DNA of 64,000 nucleotides from Bacillus inaquosorum KCTC 13429. GTDB lineage: Bacteria; Bacillota; Bacilli; Bacillales; Bacillaceae. Of the stretch, positions 8,734 to 20,315 are shown in pieces; the first letter of the stretch is position 1, and the number at the start of each line of letters is the position of its first letter. The stretch covers positions 372,001-436,000 of the forward strand of contig NZ_AMXN01000002.1 in NCBI RefSeq assembly GCF_000332645.1, written 5' to 3'. Under the pieces are notes generated by a model, which was not told where the DNA came from, did not search any database, and saw nothing but the letters and a program-made list of their open reading frames with translations. The position numbers and the translations under genes were made by a program.

Positions 8734-11129
8734 TACAGCTGTTCTTCTTTCATAAAATCGAATGGTGTAATGCCTTCCATGCCAATATTGGCATCGTGTA
8801 CGCTGAATGGGAGCTCCTTTTGCAAAGCTTCAAGCTCAGCATCCATTTCCTCAACCTGTAATGACAGCCTGTTTTTCAAAGAAGTCTGTCTGACAGTTGC
8901 GTCGTTATTTTTCACGCCCCACTCCAGCGCCTCCTCTTCTCCGCATAAAATGAGAAATTTCTTTGCTCTTGTAATAGCGGTATAAAGAAGGTTTCTTCTG
9001 AGCATTCTATAATAGCCTTTTACAACAGGCAAAACCACAATCGGAAATTCACTTCCCTGCGATTTATGAATAGAGCAGCAATACGCATGGGTAAACTGGT
9101 TAAAATCTTTTTTCGTAAACGTCATTTCATTGCCGTCAAAAGAAACGACGGCCATATCTTCTTTTTCTGTATTTTCCTTCGCATAAAATATCGATGTAAT
9201 TTCGCCAATGTCTCCGTTGAACACATTGTTTTCCGGCTGATTGACGAGCTGCAAAATTTTATCCCCGGTTCTGTAGACAACATCCCCGAACTTTATTTCC
9301 CTCCGTTTTTCTCTAGGAGGATTCAAAATATCCTGCAGCATCACATTCAGTTCATTGATCCCGGCTTTTCCTCTGTACATCGGGGCGAGAACCTGAATGT
9401 CCTTTGCCGTATAGCCTTTTTTCAATGCATTGGCGACAACCTTCTCAACTACCTCTTTAATTTGCGAGCCTCCGCAGCGAATAAAGGAACGGTCCTTCGT
9501 CGGGGCAGTCAAATTGTTTGGCAGCAACCCATTTTTCATTTGGTGGGCAAGCTCGACAATCGATGAACCCTCCGCCTGGCGGTAGATGTCTGTCAGTCTC
9601 ACAGTCGGTATCACCTGGGATGCCAAAAGGTCTCTCAGCACTTGGCCCGGACCGACAGAAGGCAGCTGATCTTCGTCACCGACAATGATGATTTGAATAT
9701 GATCAGGGATCGCCTTGAACAAATGGTTCGCCAGCCATATATCAAGCATGCTGGCTTCATCGATTATTAACAGCTTCCCTTCAATCGGCTCATCCTCTGT
9801 ATGGGTAAATCCTTCAGCGCCGTTCCAGCCGAGCAGCCTGTGAATCGTCACTGCCGGAAGCCCCGTTGATTCACTCATCCGTTTCGCCGCTCTTCCTGTC
9901 GGTGCGGCCAATACAACCGGAAAAGCTTCATCCTTTTTATACGCTGACGGGTCGAGGGACACACCGTGAAGCTCTCCGTACAGTTCGACAATCCCTCTGA
10001 TTACCGTCGTTTTCCCTGTTCCCGGTCCCCCCGTTAAAAGAAGCATCGGTGAGGAAAGGGCTTTTTGAATCGCTTCCTTCTGGCTAGGGGCATACTGAAC
10101 GTTCATCCGTTCTTCCAGTTCTCCTAAAGCGAGCAGAAATTCTGATTCGGGAAACTGGTCATCATATTCAGTTTGGCTTGCGATATGTTTCACTCGCTTA
10201 GCAACATTTTGTTCAGCGTAAAACAGCGATGGAAAATAACAGCGGCCATCTTCTATGACAATGTCTTTATTTTCTCCAAGGGCAATAATCGCGTTAGCGG
10301 CATCCATTTCAGTGATGCGCTGCCCCTCCCGAGCTGATTGATTTAACAGAGATTGGGTGTCAATAATCAGCTTCTCCGTTTCTATGTACGTATGCCCTTC
10401 TGACAGACAAGTCGTTTCAAGCGTGTACAATATGGCGGCTTTTACCCGCTCAGGGTGATTACCCGAAAGGCCCATTCTGCTGCCCAGCTCATCCGCTTTC
10501 CCAAATCCGATGCCTTCTACATCTTTCACAAGCTGATAAGGGTTTTCCTGAATCTTTTCAAGCGTCTCGGATTCATAGGCTTGGTAGATTTTCATAGACA
10601 GCTGAGGGCCGAAGCCAAACTGATTCAGGGAAATCATGATTTGCTCCAGTCCCTGATGACGCTGCAAGGCGCCGGCCAGCGTATCAGCTTTCTTTTTTGA
10701 CAGCTTCGGAACGTCATAAAGCACTGAAGCGTCAGCCAATATTTTATTAATAGCGCTGTCGCCCAGCTTTTTCACAATTTCCTCGGCTGTTTTTTTGCCG
10801 ATTCCCTCGAACAAATCACTCGATAAATATTGAATGATGCCTTCCTTAGTCGTCGGAATCTCCTTTTTGAAATGCTCCGCCTGAAATTGGAGCCCGAATT
10901 TTGGATGGGTTACGATCTTTCCGTAAAACGTGTAGGTCTCTTCTTCTTGAAGCGCAGGGAAGTAGCCCGTCACGGATACGGCTTTATCTTCAATAGCTTC
11001 GGAGGTCTCTGTGACTTTCACTTTCAGAACCGTATATAAATTGGTGTCATTATGATAGATGACTGTGTTGACTGTCCCTTTTAAATAGGGCTCTTCCTCC
11101 AGTTTAAGCTGATCCGGATGCTGCTGCAC
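8733..11129 (-). CDS. recD2: RecD2 family 5'-3' DNA helicase
   Basis: The 798-residue superfamily 1B helicase is of the RecD2 type that works without RecBC. It has an N-terminal OB-like region, helix-hairpin-helix repeats around residues 100-250, then the helicase core with Walker A (GGPGTGKTT, about residues 363-371), the DEASM-type motif II and GDEDQLPSVGPG motif III. The C-terminal motif HKSQGSEF also fits. It acts in DNA repair and replication fork maintenance. The start is GTG at 11129, 7 bases after GGAGGG. It follows yrrB by 24 bases, suggesting an operon. Confidence 0.95.
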   Translation of the reverse strand: MQQHPDQLKLEEEPYLKGTVNTVIYHNDTNLYTVLKVKVTETSEAIEDKAVSVTGYFPALQEEETYTFYGKIVTHPKFGLQFQAEHFKKEIPTTKEGIIQYLSSDLFEGIGKKTAEEIVKKLGDSAINKILADASVLYDVPKLSKKKADTLAGALQRHQGLEQIMISLNQFGFGPQLSMKIYQAYESETLEKIQENPYQLVKDVEGIGFGKADELGSRMGLSGNHPERVKAAILYTLETTCLSEGHTYIETEKLIIDTQSLLNQSAREGQRITEMDAANAIIALGENKDIVIEDGRCYFPSLFYAEQNVAKRVKHIASQTEYDDQFPESEFLLALGELEERMNVQYAPSQKEAIQKALSSPMLLLTGGPGTGKTTVIRGIVELYGELHGVSLDPSAYKKDEAFPVVLAAPTGRAAKRMSESTGLPAVTIHRLLGWNGAEGFTHTEDEPIEGKLLIIDEASMLDIWLANHLFKAIPDHIQIIIVGDEDQLPSVGPGQVLRDLLASQVIPTVRLTDIYRQAEGSSIVELAHQMKNGLLPNNLTAPTKDRSFIRCGGSQIKEVVEKVVANALKKGYTAKDIQVLAPMYRGKAGINELNVMLQDILNPPREKRREIKFGDVVYRTGDKILQLVNQPENNVFNGDIGEITSIFYAKENTEKEDMAVVSFDGNEMTFTKKDFNQFTHAYCCSIHKSQGSEFPIVVLPVVKGYYRMLRRNLLYTAITRAKKFLILCGEEEALEWGVKNNDATVRQTSLKNRLSLQVEEMDAELEALQKELPFSVHDANIGMEGITPFDFMKEEQL

Positions 11130-11153
11130 GAGCTGTCCCTCCTCCTCTGCCTG

Positions 11154-11804
11154 TTATGATGGGTCGATCAGTTTTTTTGCATGAAGCGCAAGCATATGAT
11201 CTGGCTGGATGTCAATCGCCTTGTCCAGCATTTCCAGCGCTTTTTCTCGATTTTCTTTATAAGCATAAGCAACACCGGCATTGTAAAATGCATCAGCGTG
11301 CCCAGGATCTTGCTCTGTTACAGCTGCGAATTGGCTGAGCGCTTCGTCCAGCATGCCCTCGTTCGCTAAGCACATCCCAAATTGAAAGCGCGCTTCTGTA
11401 TCGTTCTCATTCAGTTCGACCGCTCTTTGTAAATATGGCAGTGCAAGCTTAGGCTGTTCGAGCTTGACAAGAACCGTTCCGAGCATATAAAACAGGTCGC
11501 CGTTTTCCATCCCGGCACGAAGCGCTTTTTCAAACATGTCTTTCGCTTCTTTGTACATTTCTTTTACAACATAGACATTTCCTGCTCCATAATAAGCAGT
11601 GGCGGCGCTGCTGTCTAATTCAAGCGCTTTATCATAAAACGCTAAAGCCCGTTCCAGCTCGTTCACGGATGAAAGCAGGTTAGCAAAGTTAATATACGGA
11701 ATCGCGTCTTCTTTATTTTCTTCAATCGCTTTTGTAAATGCCTCTGCCGCTTTCTCGTAATCGCCTTTTTGCATCGCCTCTATACCGAGTTGATTATAAT
11801 CCAC
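11154..11804 (-). CDS. yrrB: TPR repeat protein YrrB
   Basis: The 216-residue protein is made almost wholly of about six tetratricopeptide repeats, each with the A-Y-Y/F-G-A and DP-type signatures (for example AATAYYGAGNVYVVKEMYKE). TPR stacks mediate protein-protein contact. I chose GTG at 11802-11804 because AAAGGAAG lies 7-8 bases upstream. Proposed partners in B. subtilis include DNA or RNA enzymes encoded nearby, but nothing in the sequence proves this. It is separated from mnmA by a terminator and probably cotranscribed with recD2. Confidence 0.9.
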   Translation of the reverse strand: MDYNQLGIEAMQKGDYEKAAEAFTKAIEENKEDAIPYINFANLLSSVNELERALAFYDKALELDSSAATAYYGAGNVYVVKEMYKEAKDMFEKALRAGMENGDLFYMLGTVLVKLEQPKLALPYLQRAVELNENDTEARFQFGMCLANEGMLDEALSQFAAVTEQDPGHADAFYNAGVAYAYKENREKALEMLDKAIDIQPDHMLALHAKKLIDPS

Positions 11805-11823
11805 CGACCATCTTCCTTTCATT

Positions 11824-11853
11824 AAAAAACCCCAACTCAGTGTTGAGGTTTTT
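11824..11853 (-). terminator. Terminator after mnmA
   Basis: On the minus strand CCTCAAC, loop ACTGA, GTTGGGG is followed by six T. It lies just past the mnmA stop codon and isolates the cymR-iscS-mnmA unit from yrrB. Confidence 0.85.
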
Positions 11854-11859
11854 CATCTT

Positions 11860-13002
<1,143 letters not shown>

Positions 13003-14145
13003 TTATTGTGTCAGCCGTTTGACAACGTCGGCCACATGTTTGGCAGCGGTTTTCACTTGCTCAGCCGTATTGCCGAGGCCGAAGCTGATCCGAATCGAGG
13101 ACGTCAGCCGGTCACTCTCATCCCCGAACATGGCAGTCAGCACATGTGACGGCAGGACCGAACCGGCGGTGCACGCTGATCCGCTTGAGACAGCGACTCC
13201 CGCCATATCAAGATTTACAAGCAGTGCTTCTACTGATACACCGGGGAAATACAGGTTCAGTACATGCGGCAAACTATGCTCTTTGTCCCCGTTGATCTCG
13301 AATGCCACACCGGCATGTTCAAGCGTGTCGGCAACAATTGTTTTAAACGATTGATACTTCTCGTTTTTTTCGTCCCGTTCTTCACTTGACAGCTTGATGG
13401 CTTCTTTCAGCCCGACAATACCGGGAACATTTTCTGTTCCGGCACGGCGTTTTCTTTCTTGCTCTCCTCCGAACAAGAGCGGGGAAAGCTTCACATCTTT
13501 ACTTGCATATAAAAAGCCTGTCCCTTTTGGCCCGTTGAGCTTGTGCCCAGAAACAGACAGAAGGTCAATATGGCTGTTTTTCACATGAATTGGCAGCAAC
13601 CCGAATGCCTGAACAGCATCCGTATGAAAATAAGCCTGGTGTTCCTTCAGCAGCTCACCGATTTCATCGATCGGCTGCACTGTTCCGACTTCATTATTTC
13701 CATACATCACTGTCACAAGGATTGTATCATCACGCAGTGCTTCTTTCACCTGATTTGCACTGACTCTTCCATTTTGGTCAACGTCCAGATACGTTACTTC
13801 AAATCCGTCTTCCTCAAGTTTTTCACACGTGTGAAGGACGGCGTGATGTTCAATTTTTGTCGTGATGATATGTCTGCCCAAATCTTTTCTTGCAAGCGCG
13901 GTTCCCATGATAGCCAAGTTATCAGCTTCCGTGCCCCCGCTTGTAAAAATGATCTCCTGCTCTGTAGCTCCGATTTCAGCTGCAATCTGCGCTCTTGCTT
14001 CGTCCACCCATTTTCGAGATTCTCTTCCAAATGAATGAATACTGGATGGATTGCCGAAATTGCCGGAGAAATGCGGTATCATTTTTTCCAGCACGCGCTC
14101 ATCCAGCGGAGACGTTGCGGCATGATCTAAATAAATCCGTTCCAT
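13003..14145 (-). CDS. iscS: Cysteine desulfurase (YrvO type)
   Basis: The 380-residue PLP enzyme converts cysteine to alanine and holds the sulfur as a persulfide. The PLP lysine is in SVSGHKLNGPKG (about residue 205) and the catalytic cysteine is in SSGSACTAGS (about residue 325). It sits between cymR and mnmA, which points to tRNA thiolation as its job rather than general iron-sulfur assembly. A second desulfurase paralogue (nifS) lies at 52006. GAGGTG precedes the ATG. Confidence 0.96.
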   Translation of the reverse strand: MERIYLDHAATSPLDERVLEKMIPHFSGNFGNPSSIHSFGRESRKWVDEARAQIAAEIGATEQEIIFTSGGTEADNLAIMGTALARKDLGRHIITTKIEHHAVLHTCEKLEEDGFEVTYLDVDQNGRVSANQVKEALRDDTILVTVMYGNNEVGTVQPIDEIGELLKEHQAYFHTDAVQAFGLLPIHVKNSHIDLLSVSGHKLNGPKGTGFLYASKDVKLSPLLFGGEQERKRRAGTENVPGIVGLKEAIKLSSEERDEKNEKYQSFKTIVADTLEHAGVAFEINGDKEHSLPHVLNLYFPGVSVEALLVNLDMAGVAVSSGSACTAGSVLPSHVLTAMFGDESDRLTSSIRISFGLGNTAEQVKTAAKHVADVVKRLTQ

Positions 14146-14163
14146 TATGTTTACACCTCTGAT

Positions 14164-14580
14164 CTAAATATAGAACATATAAGCTTCTTGCTCTCCGTCT
14201 GTATAGCTTGCAAGATCCTCTAGTGTTGTACTGTCTAAAACCTCTTTCACAGCATCCCGAATGCGAATCCAGAGCTCACGCTTGGCAGGCTCCTCGTCTT
14301 CCAGCACTTCAACAGGACTGATCGGCCCCTCAAGTACACGGATAATATCTCCCGCCGTAATCGCATCCGGCTCGCTGCCTAATACATATCCGCCGTATGC
14401 GCCTCTGATGCTTTTCACTAAACCGGCATTTCTGAGCGGCGATACCAGCTGCTCCAAATAATGCTCGGACAAATTATTCGTCTGTGCGATGCTTTTTAAT
14501 GAAGTCGGGCCTTCACCATGCTTTTTTGCAAGCTCGATCATAATGGTGAGTCCGTATCTTCCCTTAGTTGATATTTTCAA
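14164..14580 (-). CDS. cymR: Rrf2 family cysteine metabolism repressor
   Basis: The 138-residue winged-helix regulator starts with TTG at 14580 (LKISTKGRYGLTIM); GAGGTG lies 6 bases upstream, whereas the ATG one codon earlier is too close. It has the Rrf2 fold with the wing GAYGGYVL. It contains no cysteine at all, so unlike IscR or NsrR it cannot bind an iron-sulfur cluster. In B. subtilis CymR works with CysK to repress sulfur uptake and cysteine synthesis genes. It leads the cymR-iscS-mnmA cluster and is divergent from rarA. Confidence 0.95.
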   Translation of the reverse strand: MKISTKGRYGLTIMIELAKKHGEGPTSLKSIAQTNNLSEHYLEQLVSPLRNAGLVKSIRGAYGGYVLGSEPDAITAGDIIRVLEGPISPVEVLEDEEPAKRELWIRIRDAVKEVLDSTTLEDLASYTDGEQEAYMFYI

Positions 14581-14781
14581 CATGAACACCTCTGTTATTT
14601 CATGATTTTCCACAATTATAATGGTAATTTCTATATGATTCGTCCGTTTATTATCTAATAGACCAACTGTTATTATAACATACCTTCAGCAAATTTTCAT
14701 TGAGGCAGGCGGAAACGGGCCTTCCCTCTTTTCTAATGTCCAGTTTTCCGTTACCCTGTAATTAAGTAAGGAGAGATGATG

Positions 14782-16047
14782 ATGAAGCCATTGGCATATC
14801 GGATGCGTCCGACAAAAATAGAGGATATTATCGGCCAGCAGCATCTGGTGGCTGAAGATAAAATTATCGGCAGAATGGTTCAGGCAAAACATTTGTCATC
14901 CATGATTTTGTACGGGCCTCCCGGAATTGGAAAAACATCAATCGCAACAGCAATCGCCGGTTCAACAAGTATTGCTTTTCGGAAGCTGAATGCTGTCATT
15001 AACAATAAAAAAGATATGGAAATCGTAGCCCAGGAAGCTAAAATGTCAGGTCAGGTGATTTTGATTCTGGATGAAGTTCACAGGCTGGATAAAGGGAAAC
15101 AAGATTTTCTATTGCCCTATTTAGAAAACGGGATGATCATTTTGATCGGAGCAACCACGGCTAACCCGTATCATGCCATTAATCCTGCGATCAGAAGCCG
15201 GACACAGATTTTTGAGCTTGAGCCGTTAACACCGGAACTGATTAAACAGGCTCTGGAACGGGCGCTTCATGATGAGCATCGGGGCCTTGGCACATATTCT
15301 GTATCCATTGATGATCAGGCGATGGAGCATTTTGCCCACGGATGCGGAGGAGACGTCCGATCCGCTTTAAATGCGCTTGAGCTGGCCGTCTTGTCAACGA
15401 AGGAGTCAGCTGGCGGCGTAATTCACATTACATTAGAAACCGCGGAAGAATGTTTGCAGAAAAAGAGCTTTTCTCACGATAAAGATGGTGACGCGCATTA
15501 TGATGTTTTGTCCGCCTTTCAAAAATCAATCCGCGGCTCTGATGCCAACGCCGCTCTTCACTATTTGGCAAGATTAATTGAAGCTGGCGACCTGGAAAGC
15601 ATCGCAAGACGACTGCTTGTTATCGCCTATGAAGATATCGGCTTAGCAAGCCCGCAAGCCGGTCCAAGAGTCCTGCACGCTATTCAGACCGCTGAGCGAG
15701 TCGGATTTCCCGAAGCACGAATCCCGCTGGCCAACGCAGTCATTGAACTTTGCCTCTCACCGAAATCAAACTCAGCCATTCTCGCAATCGATGAGGCGCT
15801 GGCGGATATCAGAGCCGGAAAAATCGGGGATGTCCCGAAGCATTTAAAGGACGCGCATTATAAAGGAGCCCAGGAATTAGGAAGAGGAATCGACTATAAA
15901 TACCCGCACAATTACGACAACGGATGGGTCGAACAGCAATATCTCCCTGATCCTTTAAAGAACAAGCAATATTACAAGCCGAAGCAAACGGGCAAGTTCG
16001 AATCCGCGTTAAAGCAGGTATACGACAAATTAATGAAAAGAAAATAA
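14782..16047 (+). CDS. rarA: RarA/MgsA family recombination factor AAA+ ATPase
   Basis: The 421-residue AAA+ protein is related to clamp loaders. Walker A is GPPGIGKTS (about residues 46-54), Walker B is LILDEVHRL and sensor 1 is GATTANP. The C-terminal part is the MgsA-type tetramerisation region. It acts at stalled replication forks. Three ATG codons in tandem (14776, 14779, 14782) follow AAGGAG; I chose the third for its 8-base spacing, though the second is possible. A terminator shared with tcdA follows. Confidence 0.95.
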   Translation: MKPLAYRMRPTKIEDIIGQQHLVAEDKIIGRMVQAKHLSSMILYGPPGIGKTSIATAIAGSTSIAFRKLNAVINNKKDMEIVAQEAKMSGQVILILDEVHRLDKGKQDFLLPYLENGMIILIGATTANPYHAINPAIRSRTQIFELEPLTPELIKQALERALHDEHRGLGTYSVSIDDQAMEHFAHGCGGDVRSALNALELAVLSTKESAGGVIHITLETAEECLQKKSFSHDKDGDAHYDVLSAFQKSIRGSDANAALHYLARLIEAGDLESIARRLLVIAYEDIGLASPQAGPRVLHAIQTAERVGFPEARIPLANAVIELCLSPKSNSAILAIDEALADIRAGKIGDVPKHLKDAHYKGAQELGRGIDYKYPHNYDNGWVEQQYLPDPLKNKQYYKPKQTGKFESALKQVYDKLMKRK

Positions 16048-16050
16048 GAC

Positions 16051-16083
16051 AAAAACAGCCTTGATGACTCAAGGCTGTTTTTT
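16051..16083. terminator. Shared terminator of rarA and tcdA
   Basis: AAAAACAGCCTTGA, loop TGAC, TCAAGGCTGTTTTTT lies between the convergent genes and has A and T runs on both sides, so it can act both ways. Confidence 0.9.
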
Positions 16084-16088
16084 ACGGG

Positions 16089-16853
16089 TTATTTATCTTT
16101 CACACGTTTGATTTCAATGTCTTTCAAAAGATCCATGACAACATGTCCGCCCATAATCAAACCGGCAACTGACGGCACAAAAGCATTAGAGGATGGCGGC
16201 ATTTTTGCTTTGCGGATTTTCGCTTCATCATTTCCCACTTCTTTTCTGACATCTTCCCGAATGACAATCGGGCTTTCGTCAGAGAAAATCACTTGAACGC
16301 CCTTTTTGATACCCTCTTTGCGTAATCTCGTACGGACAACCTTTGCAATTGGATCAGTGTGCGTTTTTGAAATATCAGCGATTTGGAAGCGTGTCGGATC
16401 CGTTTTATTCGCTGCACCCATGCTGGAAATGAGCGGAATATCCCGTTTCAGACATTCTTTCATTAAATGAATTTTATAATGAATGGTGTCTGACGCATCA
16501 ATGACATAGTCAAGATTATATTCAAAAAATTGCTCATACGTTTCTTCCGTATAGAACATTTTTAACGCGATCACTTCACACTCTGGGTTAATGTCTGCGA
16601 TCCGCGCTTTCATTAAATCAACTTTCGGCTGTCCGACTGTTGAAAGAAGCGCGTGAAGCTGGCGGTTTACATTTGTAATGTCCACATCATCTTTGTCGAC
16701 AAGCAGAATGCGGCCGACGCCTGACCGCGCAAGAGCTTCCGCCGCAAACGATCCGACTCCGCCGACCCCAAGAACAGCAACCGTGCTGTTTTTCAGCGTT
16801 TCAAGGCCTTCTTTTCCGATAGCTAATTCATTGCGTGAAAACTGGTGTAACAA
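16089..16853 (-). CDS. tcdA: tRNA threonylcarbamoyladenosine dehydratase (TcdA/CsdL)
   Basis: The 254-residue E1-like enzyme uses ATP to cyclise t6A at tRNA position 37. The Rossmann motif VAVLGVGGVGSFAAEALARS is near residue 25 and the substrate region VNRQLHAL follows. It starts with TTG at 16853, with GGAG 8 bases upstream; a longer GTG start overlaps the ribosome binding site. It lies downstream of the 6S RNA gene and has no obvious promoter of its own, so it may be reached by read-through. Confidence 0.92.
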   Translation of the reverse strand: MLHQFSRNELAIGKEGLETLKNSTVAVLGVGGVGSFAAEALARSGVGRILLVDKDDVDITNVNRQLHALLSTVGQPKVDLMKARIADINPECEVIALKMFYTEETYEQFFEYNLDYVIDASDTIHYKIHLMKECLKRDIPLISSMGAANKTDPTRFQIADISKTHTDPIAKVVRTRLRKEGIKKGVQVIFSDESPIVIREDVRKEVGNDEAKIRKAKMPPSSNAFVPSVAGLIMGGHVVMDLLKDIEIKRVKDK

Positions 16854-16937
16854 GAACCTCACTCCACATTCGTATTCTGGTTTTCATCTATAAAATGGCT
16901 GATCCATGAGCAGCCGTTTTTTCTGCGCACAAAAAAT

Positions 16938-17128
16938 AAAGTCCCAATAGTGCCGTTGCAGCTTTCCTTTGTTTTGAACCCGCTCTCAGCAGGTGGGTGC
17001 CCTCTTTTAAATCTTGTAAGTCCTCTTTACCGAATGAAAAGAGGCATGTACGCCATTTAAAAATGCGGGCTCCCAAATCAAAAAAATGTTCGGTCAAAAC
17101 TAGGTGTACAACTAACACATCAGGACTT
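16938..17128 (-). ncRNA. bsrA: 6S-1 RNA (sigma-A RNA polymerase regulator)
   Basis: The minus strand matches the B. subtilis 6S-1 RNA as I remember it. The 5' end AAGTCCTGATGTG pairs with the 3' end GGGACTT to close a long rod with a central bulge. The RNA mimics an open promoter and binds sigma-A RNA polymerase in stationary phase. The promoter at 17145-17173 predicts a start near 17138, giving a 201-base precursor; 5' processing to about 190 bases is known for B. subtilis. The closing stem is followed by TTTATTTTTT and can serve as terminator. A 76-codon frame over it (16888-17118) is spurious. Confidence 0.93.
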
Positions 17129-17144
17129 TATTTAACTTGTCAAA

Positions 17145-17173
17145 ATCATATCACAGACGATTTTGATTTTCAA
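17145..17173 (-). promoter_or_regulatory. Sigma-A promoter of bsrA
   Basis: TTGAAA (17168-17173), a 17-base spacer and TATGAT (17145-17150) on the minus strand lie just after the aspS stop codon, so the 6S RNA has its own promoter. Confidence 0.85.
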
Positions 17174-17189
17174 GAATCGAACTGCTCAT

Positions 17190-18968
17190 TCAGTTCTTAA
17201 CTTTTTTCTTAATAGAAAGATGAAGCTCATCAAGCTGGGCGTCGCTTACTTCCCCTGGCGCTTCTGTCATCAGGCAGCTTGCACTTGCCGTTTTCGGGAA
17301 TGCGATCGTATCTCTTAGGTTCGTACGTCCTGCGAGAAGCATAACGAGTCGGTCTAAGCCGAGCGCGATTCCGCCGTGCGGAGGAGCGCCGTATTCAAAT
17401 GCTTCTAAAAGGAATCCGAACTGCTCAGCTGCTTCTTCTTGTGAGAAGCCAAGAAGCGCAAACATTTTTTCCTGAATATCCTTTTCGAAAATACGGATCG
17501 AACCTCCGCCAAGCTCATAGCCGTTTAAGACGAGGTCATAGGCTTGTGCTTTCATGTCTTCAGGCGCTGTTTCAATCAGCTCAAGGTCTTCACGGACAGG
17601 CATTGTGAACGGATGGTGGGCTGCGTAAAAACGGCCTTCCTCCGGATCATGCTCTAAGAGCGGCCAGTCGATGACCCATAAGAAATTAAACAGGTTTTCG
17701 TCAATCAGTCCGCGCTCTTTCCCAAGCTTTAAGCGCAGGGCGCCGAGTGATGCGGCTACAACTTCGAATTTATCCGCTCCGAACAGCAGCAAATCACCTT
17801 CAGCAGCATCAAGTGCTTCAATCAGCTTAGACTGCTTTTCTTCATCAAAGAATTTGGCGATCGGGCCTTTCACTCCGTCTGCCTCAACTTTCACCCAGGC
17901 AAGTCCCTTTGCCCCGTAGTTTGCAGCAAAAGCGCCAAGAGCGTCGATGTCTTTTCTGGAGTAATCGCCGGCTCCGCCTTTTACATTAATCGCTTTGACA
18001 ACGCCGCCGTTTTCCACAGCTGATGAGAATACTTTAAATTCTGTATCCTTCACAATGTCAGACACATCTGTCAACAGCATGTCAAAACGCGTATCAGGTT
18101 TATCAGAACCGTATTTGTTCATTGCCTCGTCATACGTCATTCGAGGAAGAGGAAGCTTGAGCTCCACCCCTTTTGTTTCACGCATAATCTTTGCCATCAT
18201 ATCCTCAGCCAATGACATAATGTCCTCCTGGCTCATAAAGGACATTTCAATATCGATCTGCGTAAACTCAGGCTGGCGGTCCGCACGCAAGTCTTCATCG
18301 CGGAAACAGCGGGCAATCTGATAATAGCGTTCAATGCCGGATACCATCAGAAGCTGTTTAAATAGCTGCGGAGACTGAGGCAGCGCATAGAACTCACCTT
18401 CGTGCACACGGCTCGGCACCAAGTAGTCACGTGCTCCCTCAGGTGTGCTTTTTGTTAAAATCGGCGTTTCAATATCAAGAAACCCGTTATCATCTAAAAA
18501 GCTGCGGACTGCTTTCGTCACGTTATGCCGCATCTGCATCGTTTGAAACATAGCAGGTCTGCGCAAATCTAAGTAACGGTGTTTTAAACGGACGTCCTCT
18601 GATACGTCTTCTGCTTGATCAGAAATCGCAAACGGCGGTGTCTTTGCAGCACTTAATACTGTCACTCCATCAGCGTGAATTTCGATTGCGCCTGTTTTCA
18701 AATTCGCATTGACCGTGCCTTCTTCACGCGCTACCACTTTCCCTTTAACATCAAGGACGTATTCGTTTCTGATGCCTTCTGCAATAGCAAGCGCTTCTTT
18801 TGACACATCAGGGTTAAAAACGACCTGAACAATTCCTGTACGGTCACGCAAGTCAATAAAAATCAATCCGCCGAGGTCCCGTCTTTTTTGGACCCAGCCT
18901 TTCAGCGTTACAGATTCACCAATTGCTTTTTCAGTTATATCACCGCAATAATATGTTCTTCCAAACAA
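17190..18968 (-). CDS. aspS: Aspartyl-tRNA synthetase
   Basis: The 592-residue class II synthetase is of the bacterial type. It has an N-terminal OB-fold anticodon-binding domain ([20 protein letters not shown]), a catalytic core with [20 protein letters not shown] (motif 2), the bacterial GAD insertion, and the motif 3 region [14 protein letters not shown]. The start is TTG at 18968 with AAGGAGTGG upstream. It is second in the hisS-aspS operon, 13 bases after hisS, under the T-box before hisS. Confidence 0.97.
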   Translation of the reverse strand: MFGRTYYCGDITEKAIGESVTLKGWVQKRRDLGGLIFIDLRDRTGIVQVVFNPDVSKEALAIAEGIRNEYVLDVKGKVVAREEGTVNANLKTGAIEIHADGVTVLSAAKTPPFAISDQAEDVSEDVRLKHRYLDLRRPAMFQTMQMRHNVTKAVRSFLDDNGFLDIETPILTKSTPEGARDYLVPSRVHEGEFYALPQSPQLFKQLLMVSGIERYYQIARCFRDEDLRADRQPEFTQIDIEMSFMSQEDIMSLAEDMMAKIMRETKGVELKLPLPRMTYDEAMNKYGSDKPDTRFDMLLTDVSDIVKDTEFKVFSSAVENGGVVKAINVKGGAGDYSRKDIDALGAFAANYGAKGLAWVKVEADGVKGPIAKFFDEEKQSKLIEALDAAEGDLLLFGADKFEVVAASLGALRLKLGKERGLIDENLFNFLWVIDWPLLEHDPEEGRFYAAHHPFTMPVREDLELIETAPEDMKAQAYDLVLNGYELGGGSIRIFEKDIQEKMFALLGFSQEEAAEQFGFLLEAFEYGAPPHGGIALGLDRLVMLLAGRTNLRDTIAFPKTASASCLMTEAPGEVSDAQLDELHLSIKKKVKN

Positions 18969-18981
18969 TGCGTTCCACTCC

Positions 18982-20256
18982 TTATCCCTTTTGGTTTGCC
19001 TTCATCACATGTATAAATTCATCAAGTGCCACTTCAATCTGTTCGCCCGTCTGTGAATCCTTTACATTGATTTTATTTTGGGCAAGCTCATCTTCACCCA
19101 AAATCGCAATAAATCTGGCATTCAGGCGGTCAGCTGTTTTAAACTGGCCTTTCATTTTCTTATTTTCATAATCAATTTCGCTGGAAATGCCTGCTTCTCT
19201 CAGTTTGTACACCAATGAAACAGAATAATCCTTCGCTTTTTCGCCGAGTGTGACGATATAGCAGTCGATTCCCTGATCAACAGGCAGTTCTCTTTTTTCA
19301 GCATCAATTGCGGCAAGCAGGCGTTCAATGCTCATCGCAAATCCGATGCCCGGCGCTTCAGGTCCGCCGATCTGTTCGACAAGTCCGTCGTAGCGTCCGC
19401 CGCCGGCAAGTGTCGTAATCGCGCCAAACCCCTCCGCATTGCTCATGATTTCAAATGCGGTGTGGTTGTAATAATCCAATCCTCTCACAAGGTTAGGATC
19501 GATTTCATACGAAATGCCAAGGTCGTTTAAGTATTGTTTCACTTTTTCAAAATAAGCGGCTGATTCTTCATTTAAATAGGTCAAAATCGAAGGTGCCGAT
19601 TTCATCAGCTCATGATCTCGGTCTTTTTTGCAGTCCAAGATTCTGAGCGGGTTTGTGTGCAGCCGTGACTGGCAGTCTGAACAAAACTCTTCGATGCGAG
19701 GCTCAAAATGTTTCACGAGCGCTTCTCTGTAGCTTTTGCGGCTTTCTTGATCGCCGAGACTGTTTAGAACAAGCTTAACATTTTGCAAGCCTGCTTTTTG
19801 ATAAATACTCATCGCAAGCGCCATTACTTCTGCATCGATCGCAGGGTCTTTCGAGCCAATCGCTTCAATTCCGAATTGATAGAACTGGCGGAAGCGGCCC
19901 GTCTGCGGACGTTCGTAACGGAACATCGGCCCGACATAATAAAGCTTTGTCGGCTGAACAGGATTTGCGAATAGCTTGTTTTCATTAAAAGCGCGAACCG
20001 CCGCGGCTGTTCCCTCTGGACGAAGCGTCAGGCTTCTGCCTTTGCGGTCCTGAAAAGTATACATTTCTTTTTGTACGATATCCGTTGACTCCCCTACACC
20101 TCTGGCAAACAGTTCTGTATGCTCAAAAATCGGTGTGCGGATTTCTTTATATTGATAAGTGCGGCAAGTGTCTCTCATAATTTGTTCAACAAACTGCCAG
20201 CGATCTGATTCTCCAGGCAGAATATCCTGTGTTCCTCTCGGAATGTTATATCCCAT
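18982..20256 (-). CDS. hisS: Histidyl-tRNA synthetase
   Basis: The 424-residue class II synthetase opens with [17 protein letters not shown]. Motif 2 ([20 protein letters not shown]) and the histidine-binding segments [14 protein letters not shown] and [14 protein letters not shown] are present. A C-terminal anticodon-binding domain follows. AAGGAGGT precedes the ATG. It is controlled by the T-box leader at 20316-20605 and heads hisS-aspS. Confidence 0.97.
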   Translation of the reverse strand: MGYNIPRGTQDILPGESDRWQFVEQIMRDTCRTYQYKEIRTPIFEHTELFARGVGESTDIVQKEMYTFQDRKGRSLTLRPEGTAAAVRAFNENKLFANPVQPTKLYYVGPMFRYERPQTGRFRQFYQFGIEAIGSKDPAIDAEVMALAMSIYQKAGLQNVKLVLNSLGDQESRKSYREALVKHFEPRIEEFCSDCQSRLHTNPLRILDCKKDRDHELMKSAPSILTYLNEESAAYFEKVKQYLNDLGISYEIDPNLVRGLDYYNHTAFEIMSNAEGFGAITTLAGGGRYDGLVEQIGGPEAPGIGFAMSIERLLAAIDAEKRELPVDQGIDCYIVTLGEKAKDYSVSLVYKLREAGISSEIDYENKKMKGQFKTADRLNARFIAILGEDELAQNKINVKDSQTGEQIEVALDEFIHVMKANQKG

Positions 20257-20315
20257 ATGTAGACCTCCTTATGTATTCCTTATAAAATATACAATTATCG
20301 TTAATGATGAAAATG

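Noticed and set aside
16888..17118. A 76-codon frame on the minus strand between tcdA and aspS
   Set aside because: It lies wholly within the 6S-1 RNA, has no ribosome binding site and no family resemblance.
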